Source of the DNA: Spirochaetota bacterium
GTDB lineage: Bacteria; Spirochaetota; Spirochaetia; Treponematales; UBA12059
DNA: 64,000 bases
Assembly: GCA_018262985.1 (NCBI GenBank)
Contig: JADFDI010000001.1
Coordinates: 592,664-656,663 of the forward strand
Direction of reading: 5' to 3'
Shown: positions 1 through 8,986 of the stretch, piece after piece
Layout: every line of letters begins with the position of its first letter
Numbering within the stretch: the first letter of the stretch is position 1
Program-made: the position numbers and the translations under genes
The notes under the pieces: model-generated
The model's input: the letters and a program-made list of their open reading frames with translations, nothing else
Told to the model about the DNA's origin: nothing
Database searches by the model: none

Positions 1-3000
1 GCGCTCACGGTCGGCGGCACGACGGCCGTGACGAACGCGGGGCTCTTCACGACTTCCGCGACGGCGCCGATCGTCTCAGGCGGCGCCTTCACTCAGGACG
101 GAGCCGGCGCGAACAGCCTCGGCGCTGACGTAACGATCTCGGGCGCGGACCTCTCGTTCCTCCGCGCGATCACGCTGACGGAGAACGTGCAGCTCTCGAG
201 CGGGGCGGGCGCGGGGAACATCGCGCTCTCGTCGACGGTGAACGCGGAAACGGCCGCGAGCGGCGAGAGCCTCACCCTCGTCGCGGGCTTGGGGAACATC
301 GTGGTGACTGGTCCCGTGGGCACGGGCGTCGCGAACCGCATCGGCGCCCTGACCGTCACGAGCGCAGTCGACGCGACTTTCTCCGGCGCGGTGTACGCTG
401 CGGGCTTCGCGCAGGCGGCGGGGACGGGCACGACGACCCTGAACGGCGCCGTGAACACCAGCGCGGCCGCTGGCGTGACGCTCACCGGAACGAACCTCGT
501 CCTGAACGCGGGTATCACGACGGCGGCTTCGGGCGTCGTCACCCTGAACCATTCCGGCACGACGACGATAGCGGCGGCGGGCGACATCAACGCCGACGGC
601 GCGGTATCGCTCGCGGCCACGGGCGGCATCACGACCGCGGGCGACGTGACGACGACGGCGGACGCCATCGGCTTCAACTCGCCGACGACGCTCTCGGGTT
701 CGATCGCGCTCGCGAGCGCGGGCGGAAACGTCACGTTCGCGTCGACGCTGAGCGGCACGACCGACGGCGCCGAAAACCTCAGGATAGCGGCGGGCGCGGG
801 CAACGTGAGCTTCGGTGGCGCGGTCGGCGCGACGCGGCTCGGCGTCGTGGACGTCGACAGCGCGGCGAACGTGACGTCGATCGGGCTCACGGCGGCCGCC
901 CTCAACCAGGACTCTGGCTCCGGCACGACGACCCTGAACGGCGCGGTGAACACCAGCGCGGCCGCTGGCGTGACGCTCACCGGAACGAACCTCGTCCTGA
1001 ACGCCCCCGTCACGACGGCGGCTTCGGGCGTCGTCACCCTGAACCATTCCGGCACGACGACGATAGCCGCGGCGGGCGACATCAACGCCGACGGCGCGGT
1101 GTCGATCGCGGCCACTGGCGGCATCTCCACCGCGGGCGACGTGACGACCACGGCGGACGCAATCGGCTTCAACTCGGCGACCACCTTCACCGACGCGGCC
1201 GCGCTTTCGAGCACTGGAGGCGCGATCGATTTCGCTGGCGCGGTAAGCGTCAACGCGAACCTTTCGGTCGATGCCGGTACCGCGCTCGCCGCCTTCGCCT
1301 CGATCCTGACCATCGCCGACGCGGTCGCCCTCGACTTCGGCGCCACCCGCTTCTCCGTCGCGACGCTCGACATGGCCGGCGCGGCCTCGCGCGTCCGCCT
1401 GAGCGGCGAAGCGAACCAGGCGGGCTCGACCATCGCGACCTTCGACGCGGCGCGAGGCGTCTTCGAGTACTACGGTCCGGGCGGCACGGTCTGGACCTCC
1501 GGATGGAACCCGTCGGGCACGCACTACTTCGATCTCGAGCTGAACGGCGATCCGGGTTCGAGCTTCGCCTTCGAAGGCGCCGCGACGCTCGCGGGATCGT
1601 TGACGCTCGACGAAGGCACGCTCGAGCTCGGCGGCGGAACGGACATCGGCGGCGACATACGAATCCGTGACGGCTCATCGCTCGACGTCACCGCCTCGAA
1701 CCACGCGCTCGTCGTCCGCGGCGCGAACTGGGTGAACGCGGTCGGACCCGCCGGTTTCGTCGCGCGGAACGGCACGGTCCGCTTCGACCCCGCGTCGATG
1801 ACCGTGGATATCTACGGCAACAACGACTGGTGGATCTTCTGGGTGGAAGGCTCGGGCCTGACGGTACGTTTCCAGAACGGGACCATGACCGCCCCGAGCG
1901 GCGAGCTCATCGCGGGCGACGTCATCACCCAGCGCGTGATCTCGGGCGGCTTGTTCAGGATACTCGGCACGGTCGGGAATCCGGACGACGTCGTACTGAC
2001 CCGAATCGACGCTACCAAGGGCGAACCGACGCTTCCCTCGCCTATCGTTCCCGGGGACGACAGGAAGTTCTGGTTCTTCGACCTCGTCCCCGGCGCGAGC
2101 CTCGACATGGCGTTCGCGACGGTACGGTATTCCAACGCCCGATCGAACCCGGTGTCGGTGCCGCCGGACGTGGTCGCATCCTATGCGGGCACCTTCAGCT
2201 TCAAGTGGCTTTCCCAGTGGTTCTCGCTGTATGGATACACCGAGGACTTCGACTACGACGGCAAGCTCGACCGGCTCAGGGTTACGGCGGAAGGCGCCGT
2301 CGGGAACGACTTCACTGGCTTCGCCGTAGAAGTGAGGAACGAATCGAGCGGAGAGGCGTACACGGTCGCCGGATTCGAACGACCGGTGCCCGGCGCGAAT
2401 TTCTACATCCTTCTCGAGGAGAAGCCCTACCTCGACTCGGGGGCGACCATCGTCTGGCGAGTGGTGTCGAACACCACGCTCTACGACGGCACTGCAGGTG
2501 ACAAGAAAGTGGGCAACCTGGCCAGCTCGAACCTAGCGCTGGCCGCCCCCGCCGGTTCCGATCCGGACCTCGGCGACTGGATGCGCGCGGGCGACACCGC
2601 CTGGCCGGTCATCGGCTACGCCCTCGGCCTCCCCGCCCTGGACGGCACCTTCGTCCATTTCTCCGAGGACCTCGGCGGACTTTCCCAGGCGGATTTCACC
2701 GGGGCGACGAGCTTCGCGATGATTTCCGGCGGCCCGGGTACCCGGGAAGCCCTGGTCGGACTCGGTGCCCGGAGCGTCGCGCAGTTGCTCGCTTCGCCCA
2801 CGTTCACGGTGACGCCGACGATCGCGGACCTCGGGACGCCGCCGTATTATGAAGCCAGCTATGCCGGCCAGGTCGCGGGCATGCCGTATCCGACCTATCC
2901 ATTCGTGGGCGGCGTTCCCGGCTACGTGGCCGACCCGAACGGCTATGACGCGGGAACCGACTATTTCGGAGCCGACCGTCCCGCCTTCGAGCTCGGACGC

Positions 3001-3978
3001 GGCGGCGAGAACGTCCATCGCCTCACCGACGTGTTGGTTTCCATCCGGCCCGCGACGGCAGCCGACGCCACCTACTTCGCCTGGCCCACCTGGGCCAAGG
3101 ACTCGGCCTACTTCCCCGGCGCGGATTCGAGCGAGCCGGAACTCCTCGACCTCGCGGTGCCGGATTCGGCGGCCTCCGACGCGTCCACCGCGAGCACGGT
3201 GGGACTCGTGCGCCGCTTCGACGGCTCGCAGTGGCTGCGCGACGAAGACTTCGACGTGCGCGTCCGGGTCAACCCCGCGCTATCGCCGGCCGATCTTTCC
3301 CTCGTCTACGATACCGACGTGCCTCCGGCCCTGCGCTCCGGACTCTCCGCCGCCGGCCTCTGGCTGCCCGCTTTCGCCGAAACCGCGTTCTCGGGCCTCG
3401 TGCCCTATCCGAACGTTCCCGGAACCGCGGGCGACCTGAACGCGCTCTCGGGCGTCGCCGACGCCACGCCGGGCTTCTGGAATTTCGCCGTCGACTCGTC
3501 CGATCCGGAGCTCCGAGATCGCGCGACCTTCGACTTCTTCCTGCACCTCGACGCGCCCGGCTCCATACCCGCGACGGATCCGCTCTACGTCGCGCGGCTC
3601 GACATCGCGCCGGGCGCCCCGGTGCCGACGGACTGGTATCGCCTCGTCCGGCCCTTCTCCCTGCGCATCCGCGACATCGAACCGCAGAAGGGCGGCGTCA
3701 CGATCATGAACAACGTCATCGACCCCGGGAAGGGCGAGACGGCGCGGCTCAACTATCGGCTCGCGGAAGCGGGCAGGGTGACGGTGCTGGTGCTCACGCT
3801 CGACGGCGACGTGGTGCGCGCCCTCTACCGCGGCACGCGCGCGGCGGGCGACTACACGGACGTCTGGGACGGCCGCAACGCCGCCGGAAATCCGGTCGCG
3901 CGCGGCGCCTACTTCATCCGCGTCGTCGGCCCCGGCGTCGACGAGATCCGCAAGGTCCTCGTGGTGAAGAACCCTTAG
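1..3978 (+). CDS. Large repeat-rich surface/adhesin-like protein, 5'-truncated by window
   Basis: The reading frame is already open at base 1, so the true start lies upstream; 1325 residues are visible. The first ~430 residues are low-complexity Thr/Ala/Gly/Ser beta-repeat sequence of the filamentous-haemagglutinin/autotransporter-passenger type. They contain an 85-residue segment (bases 427-681) repeated nearly exactly at 922-1176, a period of 165 residues. The middle part has more ordinary composition with many aromatic residues. The last ~80 residues resemble a FlgD-type Ig-like domain (R-V-T-V-L-V-L-T-L-D-G-D-V-V-R..., then W-D-G-R-N-A-A-G-N-P-V-A-R-G-A-Y), often found at the C-terminus of secreted and cell-surface proteins. 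Inferred role: exported surface structure or adhesin. There is no beta-barrel at the C-terminus, so a classical type V autotransporter is unlikely. The gene ends at a hairpin repeat. Confidence 0.75.
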   Translation, partial: ALTVGGTTAVTNAGLFTTSATAPIVSGGAFTQDGAGANSLGADVTISGADLSFLRAITLTENVQLSSGAGAGNIALSSTVNAETAASGESLTLVAGLGNIVVTGPVGTGVANRIGALTVTSAVDATFSGAVYAAGFAQAAGTGTTTLNGAVNTSAAAGVTLTGTNLVLNAGITTAASGVVTLNHSGTTTIAAAGDINADGAVSLAATGGITTAGDVTTTADAIGFNSPTTLSGSIALASAGGNVTFASTLSGTTDGAENLRIAAGAGNVSFGGAVGATRLGVVDVDSAANVTSIGLTAAALNQDSGSGTTTLNGAVNTSAAAGVTLTGTNLVLNAPVTTAASGVVTLNHSGTTTIAAAGDINADGAVSIAATGGISTAGDVTTTADAIGFNSATTFTDAAALSSTGGAIDFAGAVSVNANLSVDAGTALAAFASILTIADAVALDFGATRFSVATLDMAGAASRVRLSGEANQAGSTIATFDAARGVFEYYGPGGTVWTSGWNPSGTHYFDLELNGDPGSSFAFEGAATLAGSLTLDEGTLELGGGTDIGGDIRIRDGSSLDVTASNHALVVRGANWVNAVGPAGFVARNGTVRFDPASMTVDIYGNNDWWIFWVEGSGLTVRFQNGTMTAPSGELIAGDVITQRVISGGLFRILGTVGNPDDVVLTRIDATKGEPTLPSPIVPGDDRKFWFFDLVPGASLDMAFATVRYSNARSNPVSVPPDVVASYAGTFSFKWLSQWFSLYGYTEDFDYDGKLDRLRVTAEGAVGNDFTGFAVEVRNESSGEAYTVAGFERPVPGANFYILLEEKPYLDSGATIVWRVVSNTTLYDGTAGDKKVGNLASSNLALAAPAGSDPDLGDWMRAGDTAWPVIGYALGLPALDGTFVHFSEDLGGLSQADFTGATSFAMISGGPGTREALVGLGARSVAQLLASPTFTVTPTIADLGTPPYYEASYAGQVAGMPYPTYPFVGGVPGYVADPNGYDAGTDYFGADRPAFELGRGGENVHRLTDVLVSIRPATAADATYFAWPTWAKDSAYFPGADSSEPELLDLAVPDSAASDASTASTVGLVRRFDGSQWLRDEDFDVRVRVNPALSPADLSLVYDTDVPPALRSGLSAAGLWLPAFAETAFSGLVPYPNVPGTAGDLNALSGVADATPGFWNFAVDSSDPELRDRATFDFFLHLDAPGSIPATDPLYVARLDIAPGAPVPTDWYRLVRPFSLRIRDIEPQKGGVTIMNNVIDPGKGETARLNYRLAEAGRVTVLVLTLDGDVVRALYRGTRAAGDYTDVWDGRNAAGNPVARGAYFIRVVGPGVDEIRKVLVVKNP
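427..1176 (+). repeat. In-frame direct repeat, two 255-bp copies (427-681 and 922-1176)
   Basis: Both copies encode the same 85-residue unit running from G-T-T-T-L-N-G-A-V to I-G-F-N-S, with about a dozen base differences, several of them silent. The 495-bp spacing is a multiple of three. This is an internal protein repeat and not an intergenic element. It is likely to expand and contract by slippage or recombination. Confidence 0.9.
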
Positions 3979-3984
3979 GAGGAA

Positions 3985-4093
3985 CCGAACGCCGAGGCGC
4001 CGAGGAAGACGATCGAGGAAATGGCATGGAGGGAGGACCATGATGGGTTCTCCTTCCATGCCCCTCGGCTCGTCCGGCGCCTCGGCGCTTCCT
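3985..4093. repeat. Hairpin repeat family 2, copy A
   Basis: Terminal arms share GCCGAGGCGCCG in inverted orientation (left arm near 3991, right arm near 4076-4087). Inside them lies a second hairpin, GGCATGGAGGGAG against CTCCTTCCATGCC. The element begins within 10 bases of the preceding stop codon, and its right arm reaches the 3' end of the convergent DUF362 gene. Other copies are near 24.33, 38.13, 39.68 and 42.89 kb. It could double as a bidirectional terminator, though no T-run is seen. Confidence 0.65.
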
Positions 4094-4097
4094 TCGC

Positions 4098-5225
4098 TTA
4101 CAAGCCCTTCAACTCGTAGGCGCGGGAGCCGAGGCCGATCCGTTCACCGTGCTCGAGCTGGAGAGCGCCGCGGCTTTCGGGGTGCAGGGCCGCGAACTTG
4201 TCGTCGCCTTCGCCAGCCTTCCCCTCCAGCGCCGAGCCGCGCGCAGCGGGCGCCGCTCGCACCAGGTCCACGCTCGCCGCGTCGATCGCCACCGGGTCGG
4301 TCGAGGCCAGGATGCCCTGGTCGCCCACCACGGGCGCGTCGCTCCAGGGCGTGCAGTCGCAGTCGGGAATCACGTCGGTCACGAAGTTGAGGAAGAGCGT
4401 CTTGCCCTTTTTCCCGTGCAGGGCAGCGAGCGCGTACTCGGTCATCTTCTCGGTGAACTCCGGGATGTCCGCGTTCCAGTCCATGCCGATGGCGTCGAAC
4501 TTGCAGTGCAAAAGGCATTCGCCGCAGCCGATGCACTTCGCCTTGTCCACGAGCGCCTTCGCCTTCCGGTCGGACGGATTCCCGCCCTCGCGGCCGAGCG
4601 CGCCCGTCGGGCACCACTCGATGCACGCGCCGCAGGCGGTGCACTCCGCGCTCCGCACCTCGAACTTCATGCAGTGCTGCTCGCGCTTGCCCGCGGGCGG
4701 GGCGCAGCCCATGGCGATATTCTTGATGGCGCCGCCGAAGCCCGCCATGCCGTGGCCCTTCACGTGGCTGACCACGACCATCGCGTCCGCGTCGAGGAAG
4801 CCGCCCGCCACCTTCGCTTCCTTGAACCACTTCCCGTCCACCGGCACCGCGCGCCAATCCGAGCCCTTGAGCCCGTCCGCGATCAGCACCGGGGCGCCGA
4901 GCACCTCGGGCACGAAGCCGTGGCGCGCCGCGCTTTCGAGGTGCGCCTGCGCGTCCGAGCGCCCGCCCTTGTAGAGCGTGTTCGTGTCGGCGAAGAAGGG
5001 CCTGCCGCCCGCCTCGCGCACCTTGTCGGCCACGACGCGCGCGAACCACGGCGCGACGAAGGTGTGGTTCCCCGGCTCGCCGAAATGCACCTTGATGGCC
5101 ACGAGGTCGCCCTTCGCGACCACCGCGGAAAGGCCAGCCGCGTCGCAGAGGCGCGCGATCTTGGCCTCGGTGTTGGTCCGCGTCGAGCGGGAACGCAGGT
5201 CGGCGAAATGGACGGGAACGGGCAT
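4098..5225 (-). CDS. DUF362 domain protein with two 4Fe-4S clusters
   Basis: 375 residues. The N-terminal DUF362 region is followed by two ferredoxin-type cluster motifs, C-T-A-C-G-A-C-I-E-W-C-P and C-I-G-C-G-E-C-L-L-H-C, which resemble a 2[4Fe-4S] ferredoxin. Family members are cytoplasmic iron-sulphur proteins of unknown reaction, sometimes annotated as Fe-S centre proteins. The start was set at the ATG opening M-P-V-P-V-H-F, because GAGGAGA lies just upstream; a further 50 in-frame residues upstream are Arg/Pro-rich and look non-coding. The gene is monocistronic and faces away from glgA across an 800-bp gap holding two copies of the structured repeat. Family call is firm; function is unknown. 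Confidence 0.85.
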   Translation of the reverse strand: MPVPVHFADLRSRSTRTNTEAKIARLCDAAGLSAVVAKGDLVAIKVHFGEPGNHTFVAPWFARVVADKVREAGGRPFFADTNTLYKGGRSDAQAHLESAARHGFVPEVLGAPVLIADGLKGSDWRAVPVDGKWFKEAKVAGGFLDADAMVVVSHVKGHGMAGFGGAIKNIAMGCAPPAGKREQHCMKFEVRSAECTACGACIEWCPTGALGREGGNPSDRKAKALVDKAKCIGCGECLLHCKFDAIGMDWNADIPEFTEKMTEYALAALHGKKGKTLFLNFVTDVIPDCDCTPWSDAPVVGDQGILASTDPVAIDAASVDLVRAAPAARGSALEGKAGEGDDKFAALHPESRGALQLEHGERIGLGSRAYELKGL

Positions 5226-5410
5226 GATCACTCTCCTCGCCGGTCGATATCCGGTTTCCGCGATTCTACGCAACCGTGAATCGGGAGGGAAGGGGGGGAG
5301 GAAACCGCGGGCCACGCCCGGAAGCTCGCGGTGCGCGCCCCTCGGGCCACGCCTTTTTCTTCGCGGCGCCGCCAAAAGTCAGCGGCGCCTTCCAGAGTGC
5401 CTTCCCGAAA

Positions 5411-5591
5411 AGCCGGCGAGGTGCGTCAGCGGGACTATTCAGGGCGGGTCCTGACGAGCGAAAGCACAGGCCGACCCGCTTCGGGGTCGGTCCGCGCTTT
5501 CGCTCGTCACCCGCCGTCCTGACGGGTTCCGCGAGGCGCTGCGCCGGGTTTGCCCAAGCACGCCGGCCCGCCTGAGTTTTGGCGGGGCCGG
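5411..5591 (-). repeat. Structured repeat family 1, copy 1
   Basis: The core hairpin at 5453-5508 has a perfect 13-bp outer stem (GACGAGCGAAAGC with GCTTTCGCTCGTC) and an inner stem closed by CCGACCC/GGGTCGG. Flanks match the other copies: GGTTTGC at one side, and at the other GCCGGCGAGGTGCGTCAG, related to GCGGCGAAGGGCGTCATCAG in copies 2 and 3. An extra hairpin at 5563-5591 has GGCCCGCC/GGCGGGGCC arms. Strand is given for the orientation in which G-U pairs strengthen the stem. Also seen in this gene-free stretch is a separate 8-bp palindrome pair, GGCGCCGC/GCGGCGCC, at 5365-5389. Confidence 0.75.
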
Positions 5592-5707
5592 TAATCCGCT
5601 CGAGGGCGTTGTCATTGGCGCACCTATGCACAACACCTGCCCAACTGATCCGTGCGGGAACGTCGCGCTTGACGGCACCGCCATCGAACAGGCTCAAATC
5701 CGCAATG

Positions 5708-5925
5708 GCGGCGTGCGGTTGACCCGAACCCGACGGGCCGATCCGCGAGGCGACCGGCGCGGTGGGTGGTGGCGAAAAACGGACCCTCGAGCGCGAGCGA
5801 GAGGGCCTGTTCTTTCGCCGTCAGGCCCCGCGCAGTGAGGTTCGTGGCCCGGTCCCCCGCCGTTTCTCGGAATTGGCCGCTCCCCGCAGGCGGTCCTGAT
5901 AACGCCCTTCGCCGCGCTGGGGGGC
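5708..5925 (+). repeat. Structured repeat family 1, copy 5 (divergent, with insertion)
   Basis: The core at 5771-5819 pairs GGCGAAA with TTTCGCC. It holds the conserved inner motif GGACC...GAGCGCGAGCGA...GGCCTGT, then GTCAGGCCCCG as in copies 2 and 3. The conserved tail CTGATAACGCCCTTCGCCGC appears at about 5897, some 50 bases further away than expected, so this copy carries an insertion or has decayed. It lies opposite in orientation to copy 1 in the same intergenic gap. Confidence 0.65.
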
Positions 5926-5940
5926 AGATCCCCGCCGCCC

Positions 5941-5970
5941 TTGCCGATCGGGTGGCCCGCGCGGTAAAAT
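5941..5970 (+). promoter_or_regulatory. Candidate sigma-70 promoter of the glgA operon
   Basis: TTGCCG (5941-5946), an 18-base spacer, then TAAAAT (5965-5970), 54 bases before the glgA start codon. It is a local AT-rich spot in a very GC-rich gap. Pattern match only. Confidence 0.45.
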
Positions 5971-6023
5971 CTTGCTCTGCAAGCTTTGAAAACGTGCGCG
6001 ATCGCGCTTTGTGGAGGCTCTCG

Positions 6024-7514
6024 GTGAGGATCCTCATGGTATCGAGCGAGGTCGCTCCCTGGGCCAAGGCCGGAGGGCTGGCGGACGCCGTCGGAGCCCT
6101 CTCGGAAGCGCTCGCGCGCGCGGGCCACGAGCTCAAGGTGGTCATGCCCCGCTACTACCGCGTCGACCGCGACGCGCTCGAGGACACGGGGCTCCGGGTG
6201 GGCTCGGGATTCGGCGAGGCGGACGCGGCCGTGTACGCGACGCCGCTCGAGGATTCGGGCGGCACCCTCTACCTGCTCGACCGCGAGGACCTCTACGGCC
6301 GCGACGGCATATACGGGGTGCCGGGCGAGACCGATTTCCGCGACAACCCGGCCCGCTACGCCTTCCTTTGCCGCGGGGCGCTGGAACTCTGCCGGGTTCT
6401 GGAATGGGAACCCGACGTGGTGCATGCGCACGACTGGCCGACCGCCCTCATGGCCGTCCTCGTCGCGGAGGCGAGGGCCTCCGAATTGCCTTTCTTCCAT
6501 AAGACCGCTTCGGTGCTGAGCATCCACAACCTGGGCTACCAGGGCGTGTACCCGGCGACGGACTTCGAGCGCCTGGGCCTCGCGCCGGACCGCTTCGACC
6601 AGGCGGGTTTCGAGCACTACGGCCGCATGAACCTGCTCAAGGCTGGCCTGACCATGGCGGACGCCCTCTCCACCGTGTCGCCGACCTACGCCCGCGAGAT
6701 CCAGACGCCCGATTTCGGCTTCGGGCTCGACGGGCTGCTCCGCTGGCGCTCGGCCGACCTGGTGGGCATCCTGAACGGGGTGGATCTGGGGGACTGGAAC
6801 CCCGCGACCGATCCGTACATCGCCGCGCGCTACGACGCGGCGGACCTGTCGGGCAAAGCCGCCTGCAAGGCGGCGCTGCAGCGGGAGTTCGGGCTCCCCG
6901 AGAACCCCGACGTGCCGCTCGTGGCCATGATCTCGCGCCTCGCGGACCAGAAGGGCATCGGCGAGCTTTTCGGTCCCATGTACGGGGCCGCCTGGCCGAT
7001 CTGCTCCGAGATGGATCTGCAGTTCGCCGTGCTCGGTTCGGGCGAGGCCTGGTGCGAGCGCGAGCTGTCGATCCTCTCCTCGCGCCTCCCGAACTTCAAG
7101 GCGCGCGTGGGCATGGACGAGCGCCTCGCGCACGTGGTCGAGGCGGGGGCGGACTTCTTCCTGATGCCGAGCCGCTACGAACCCTGCGGGCTTTCGCAGC
7201 TCTATTCGCTGCGCTACGGAACCCTGCCCGTCGTCAGGCGTACGGGCGGGCTGGCCGACACGGTCGAGAACTACGAACAGGCGACGGGCGAAGGTACGGG
7301 TTTCGTCTTCGACGACCTCACCCCCCGCGCCATCTACGACACCGTGGGCTGGGCCGTCTGGGCCTGGTACAACAAGGGCGAACACATCGAAGCCATGCGC
7401 GCCCGCGCCATGGGCCGGGTGTTCTCGTGGGACCGGGCCGCGACCGAGTACCTGGCGCTGTACCGACGCGCCATCGCGCGCGCGCGCGGCGAACCGATCG
7501 AGGAGAACGAGTGA
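6024..7514 (+). CDS. glgA: Glycogen (starch) synthase, ADP-glucose type
   Basis: 496 residues, the usual GlgA length. Transfers glucose from ADP-glucose to the non-reducing end of alpha-1,4-glucan in the cytoplasm (GT5). The N-terminus carries the K-A-G-G-L-A-D-A-V donor-binding motif (Lys15). Near the C-terminus are P-S-R-Y-E-P-C-G-L-S-Q-L and R-R-T-G-G-L-A-D-T-V, typical of GT5 glucosyltransferases. The start is GTG, seven bases after GGAGG; the open frame extends further up but without homology. It leads a three-gene run with one- and four-base overlaps. It is the only glycogen gene seen here; an amylosucrase lies 50 kb away. Confidence 0.95.
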   Translation: MRILMVSSEVAPWAKAGGLADAVGALSEALARAGHELKVVMPRYYRVDRDALEDTGLRVGSGFGEADAAVYATPLEDSGGTLYLLDREDLYGRDGIYGVPGETDFRDNPARYAFLCRGALELCRVLEWEPDVVHAHDWPTALMAVLVAEARASELPFFHKTASVLSIHNLGYQGVYPATDFERLGLAPDRFDQAGFEHYGRMNLLKAGLTMADALSTVSPTYAREIQTPDFGFGLDGLLRWRSADLVGILNGVDLGDWNPATDPYIAARYDAADLSGKAACKAALQREFGLPENPDVPLVAMISRLADQKGIGELFGPMYGAAWPICSEMDLQFAVLGSGEAWCERELSILSSRLPNFKARVGMDERLAHVVEAGADFFLMPSRYEPCGLSQLYSLRYGTLPVVRRTGGLADTVENYEQATGEGTGFVFDDLTPRAIYDTVGWAVWAWYNKGEHIEAMRARAMGRVFSWDRAATEYLALYRRAIARARGEPIEENE

Positions 7515-8986
7515 TGGGCGGAACGGATACCAAGGTCTACGATTACAAAGCCGAGGCGGTGCGCGAAAAGCTCGTCCGGGCTTTCCGGGAATCGCGGGGC
7601 GAGGCGACGGGAGCCGACCTCGTGGCGCGCACGGGCCTGCCGGTCCACCAGGTGGAGACCGAGCTCCGGGCGGTGGCCGACGAGTACGGGGCGCGCGTGC
7701 GCGTCACCGAGTCGGGCGAGCCGCTCTGGTCCTTCCCGCGGGGCTTCCACAGCCGCTACCGGGGCTTCGGCCCCGCCTTCCGCAAGGGGCTCCGGACCTT
7801 CCGGAAGGGCGCGGCCGCCGTCGGGAAATTCCTCTTCAAGATCTGGATCGTCGTCATGCTCGTGGGCTACTTCGCCCTCTTCGTGGCGCTGGCGGTCCTG
7901 GCCCTGGTCGCCAGTTTCGCGGCCAGCTCCTCCGGGCGCGGCGACGACCGCCGTTCGAGCCGGGGGCGGGGCGGGATAGGCGGCGCCTACATGCTGACGC
8001 GCGTCATCGAGCTCGTCGTGCGCATCTGGTTCTACTCCGAATTCACGAAGTCCTCGCGCGACCCGTTCCGCGCCGCCGAGCGGCGTCGTGCGAAGAAGCC
8101 GCTCCACACGGCCATCTTCAGCTTCGTGTTCGGCGACCCGGATCCGGCCGCTTCCCGCGCCGAGGACGTGCGCTCGGCCTTCGCCGCCTATGTCCGCTCC
8201 CGGAAGGGCATGGCCACGGTCGAGGAGCTCTCGGCCCTCGCGGGCCTGACGCCGGCCGAGGCGGACGACGCCATGAACTCTCTCGCCTACGAGCTCGGCG
8301 GCAGCCCCGAGGTCTCGGACGAGGGCACCGTCTACTGGAAATTCGACGACCTGATGCGGAGCGCGGGCGGGGAGCGCGGCGTCGCCGACCCGGGCCCCCT
8401 GCCGCTCCGCCGCTTCTCCGCCAACCCTTCCTCGGCCAACGCCTGGTTCTGCGCCTTCAACGGCGTCAACCTGGCCTTCGGCGGCTACTTCCTGTTCTCC
8501 GTCCTCTCGGGCGCGCCGCTCGGAAATCCCGAGACGGGGTACACTTTCTACGGCTTCGTGACCGAGTTGGTCAGGAGCGTCGGGCTCGATCCGCAAGCGG
8601 CGATCGGCGTCGGCCTCGGCGTCGTGCCGGTGGTTTTCGCCATCCTCTTCTGGCTGGTGCCGGCCCTGCGCTTCCTCGCGCTCAAGGCCGACAACGCGCG
8701 GCGCGCCCGCGCCAACCTGCGCCGCCGCGCCGCCCGCGCCGTGCTCTCGTCCCCCGACCGGGTCGACCCTTCGGCCATCGCGGCGCGAGCGCCCGAGGAG
8801 GACGGCGACCCGGCGGCGCTCGTCGAGGAGCTCGCGGTCGCCTGGCAGGGCGAGCCGGAAGCCGATGGAACCTGGCGCTTCCCGGAGACCGCGCGACGCC
8901 TCCGCGACCTTTCGCTCGTCCGCTCGCGCGTGGACGAGTCGAAATGGGCGCTCGGCGGACAGGTCTTCGACACCGACGCGCCGTGA
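7514..8986 (+). CDS. Unknown membrane protein with winged-helix-like regions
   Basis: 490 residues, not recognised. The N-terminal ~75 residues (A-V-R-E-K-L-V-R-A-F, A-D-L-V-A-R-T-G-L-P-V) look like a winged-helix/DprA-like fold. Next come a strongly hydrophobic segment near residues 115-140, a Ser/Arg/Gly-rich linker, a second winged-helix-like region near 225-275 (V-E-E-L-S-A-L-A-G-L-T-P-A-E-A-D-D), and two more membrane segments near 320 and 370. A basic tail follows. The start codon overlaps the glgA stop (TGATG), implying translational coupling. The mix of paired helix-turn-helix-like modules with membrane segments suggests an integral membrane regulator or scaffold; this is inference. 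Confidence 0.7.
   Translation: MGGTDTKVYDYKAEAVREKLVRAFRESRGEATGADLVARTGLPVHQVETELRAVADEYGARVRVTESGEPLWSFPRGFHSRYRGFGPAFRKGLRTFRKGAAAVGKFLFKIWIVVMLVGYFALFVALAVLALVASFAASSSGRGDDRRSSRGRGGIGGAYMLTRVIELVVRIWFYSEFTKSSRDPFRAAERRRAKKPLHTAIFSFVFGDPDPAASRAEDVRSAFAAYVRSRKGMATVEELSALAGLTPAEADDAMNSLAYELGGSPEVSDEGTVYWKFDDLMRSAGGERGVADPGPLPLRRFSANPSSANAWFCAFNGVNLAFGGYFLFSVLSGAPLGNPETGYTFYGFVTELVRSVGLDPQAAIGVGLGVVPVVFAILFWLVPALRFLALKADNARRARANLRRRAARAVLSSPDRVDPSAIAARAPEEDGDPAALVEELAVAWQGEPEADGTWRFPETARRLRDLSLVRSRVDESKWALGGQVFDTDAP

Noticed and set aside
427-1176. Direct repeats as a possible CRISPR array
   Set aside because: Only two 255-bp copies, in frame within one coding sequence and without spacers or cas genes.
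5624-6145. Minus-strand ORF of 173 codons in the glgA upstream gap
   Set aside because: Overlaps repeat copy 5, the promoter and the start of glgA; Ala/Arg/Ser-rich shadow sequence.
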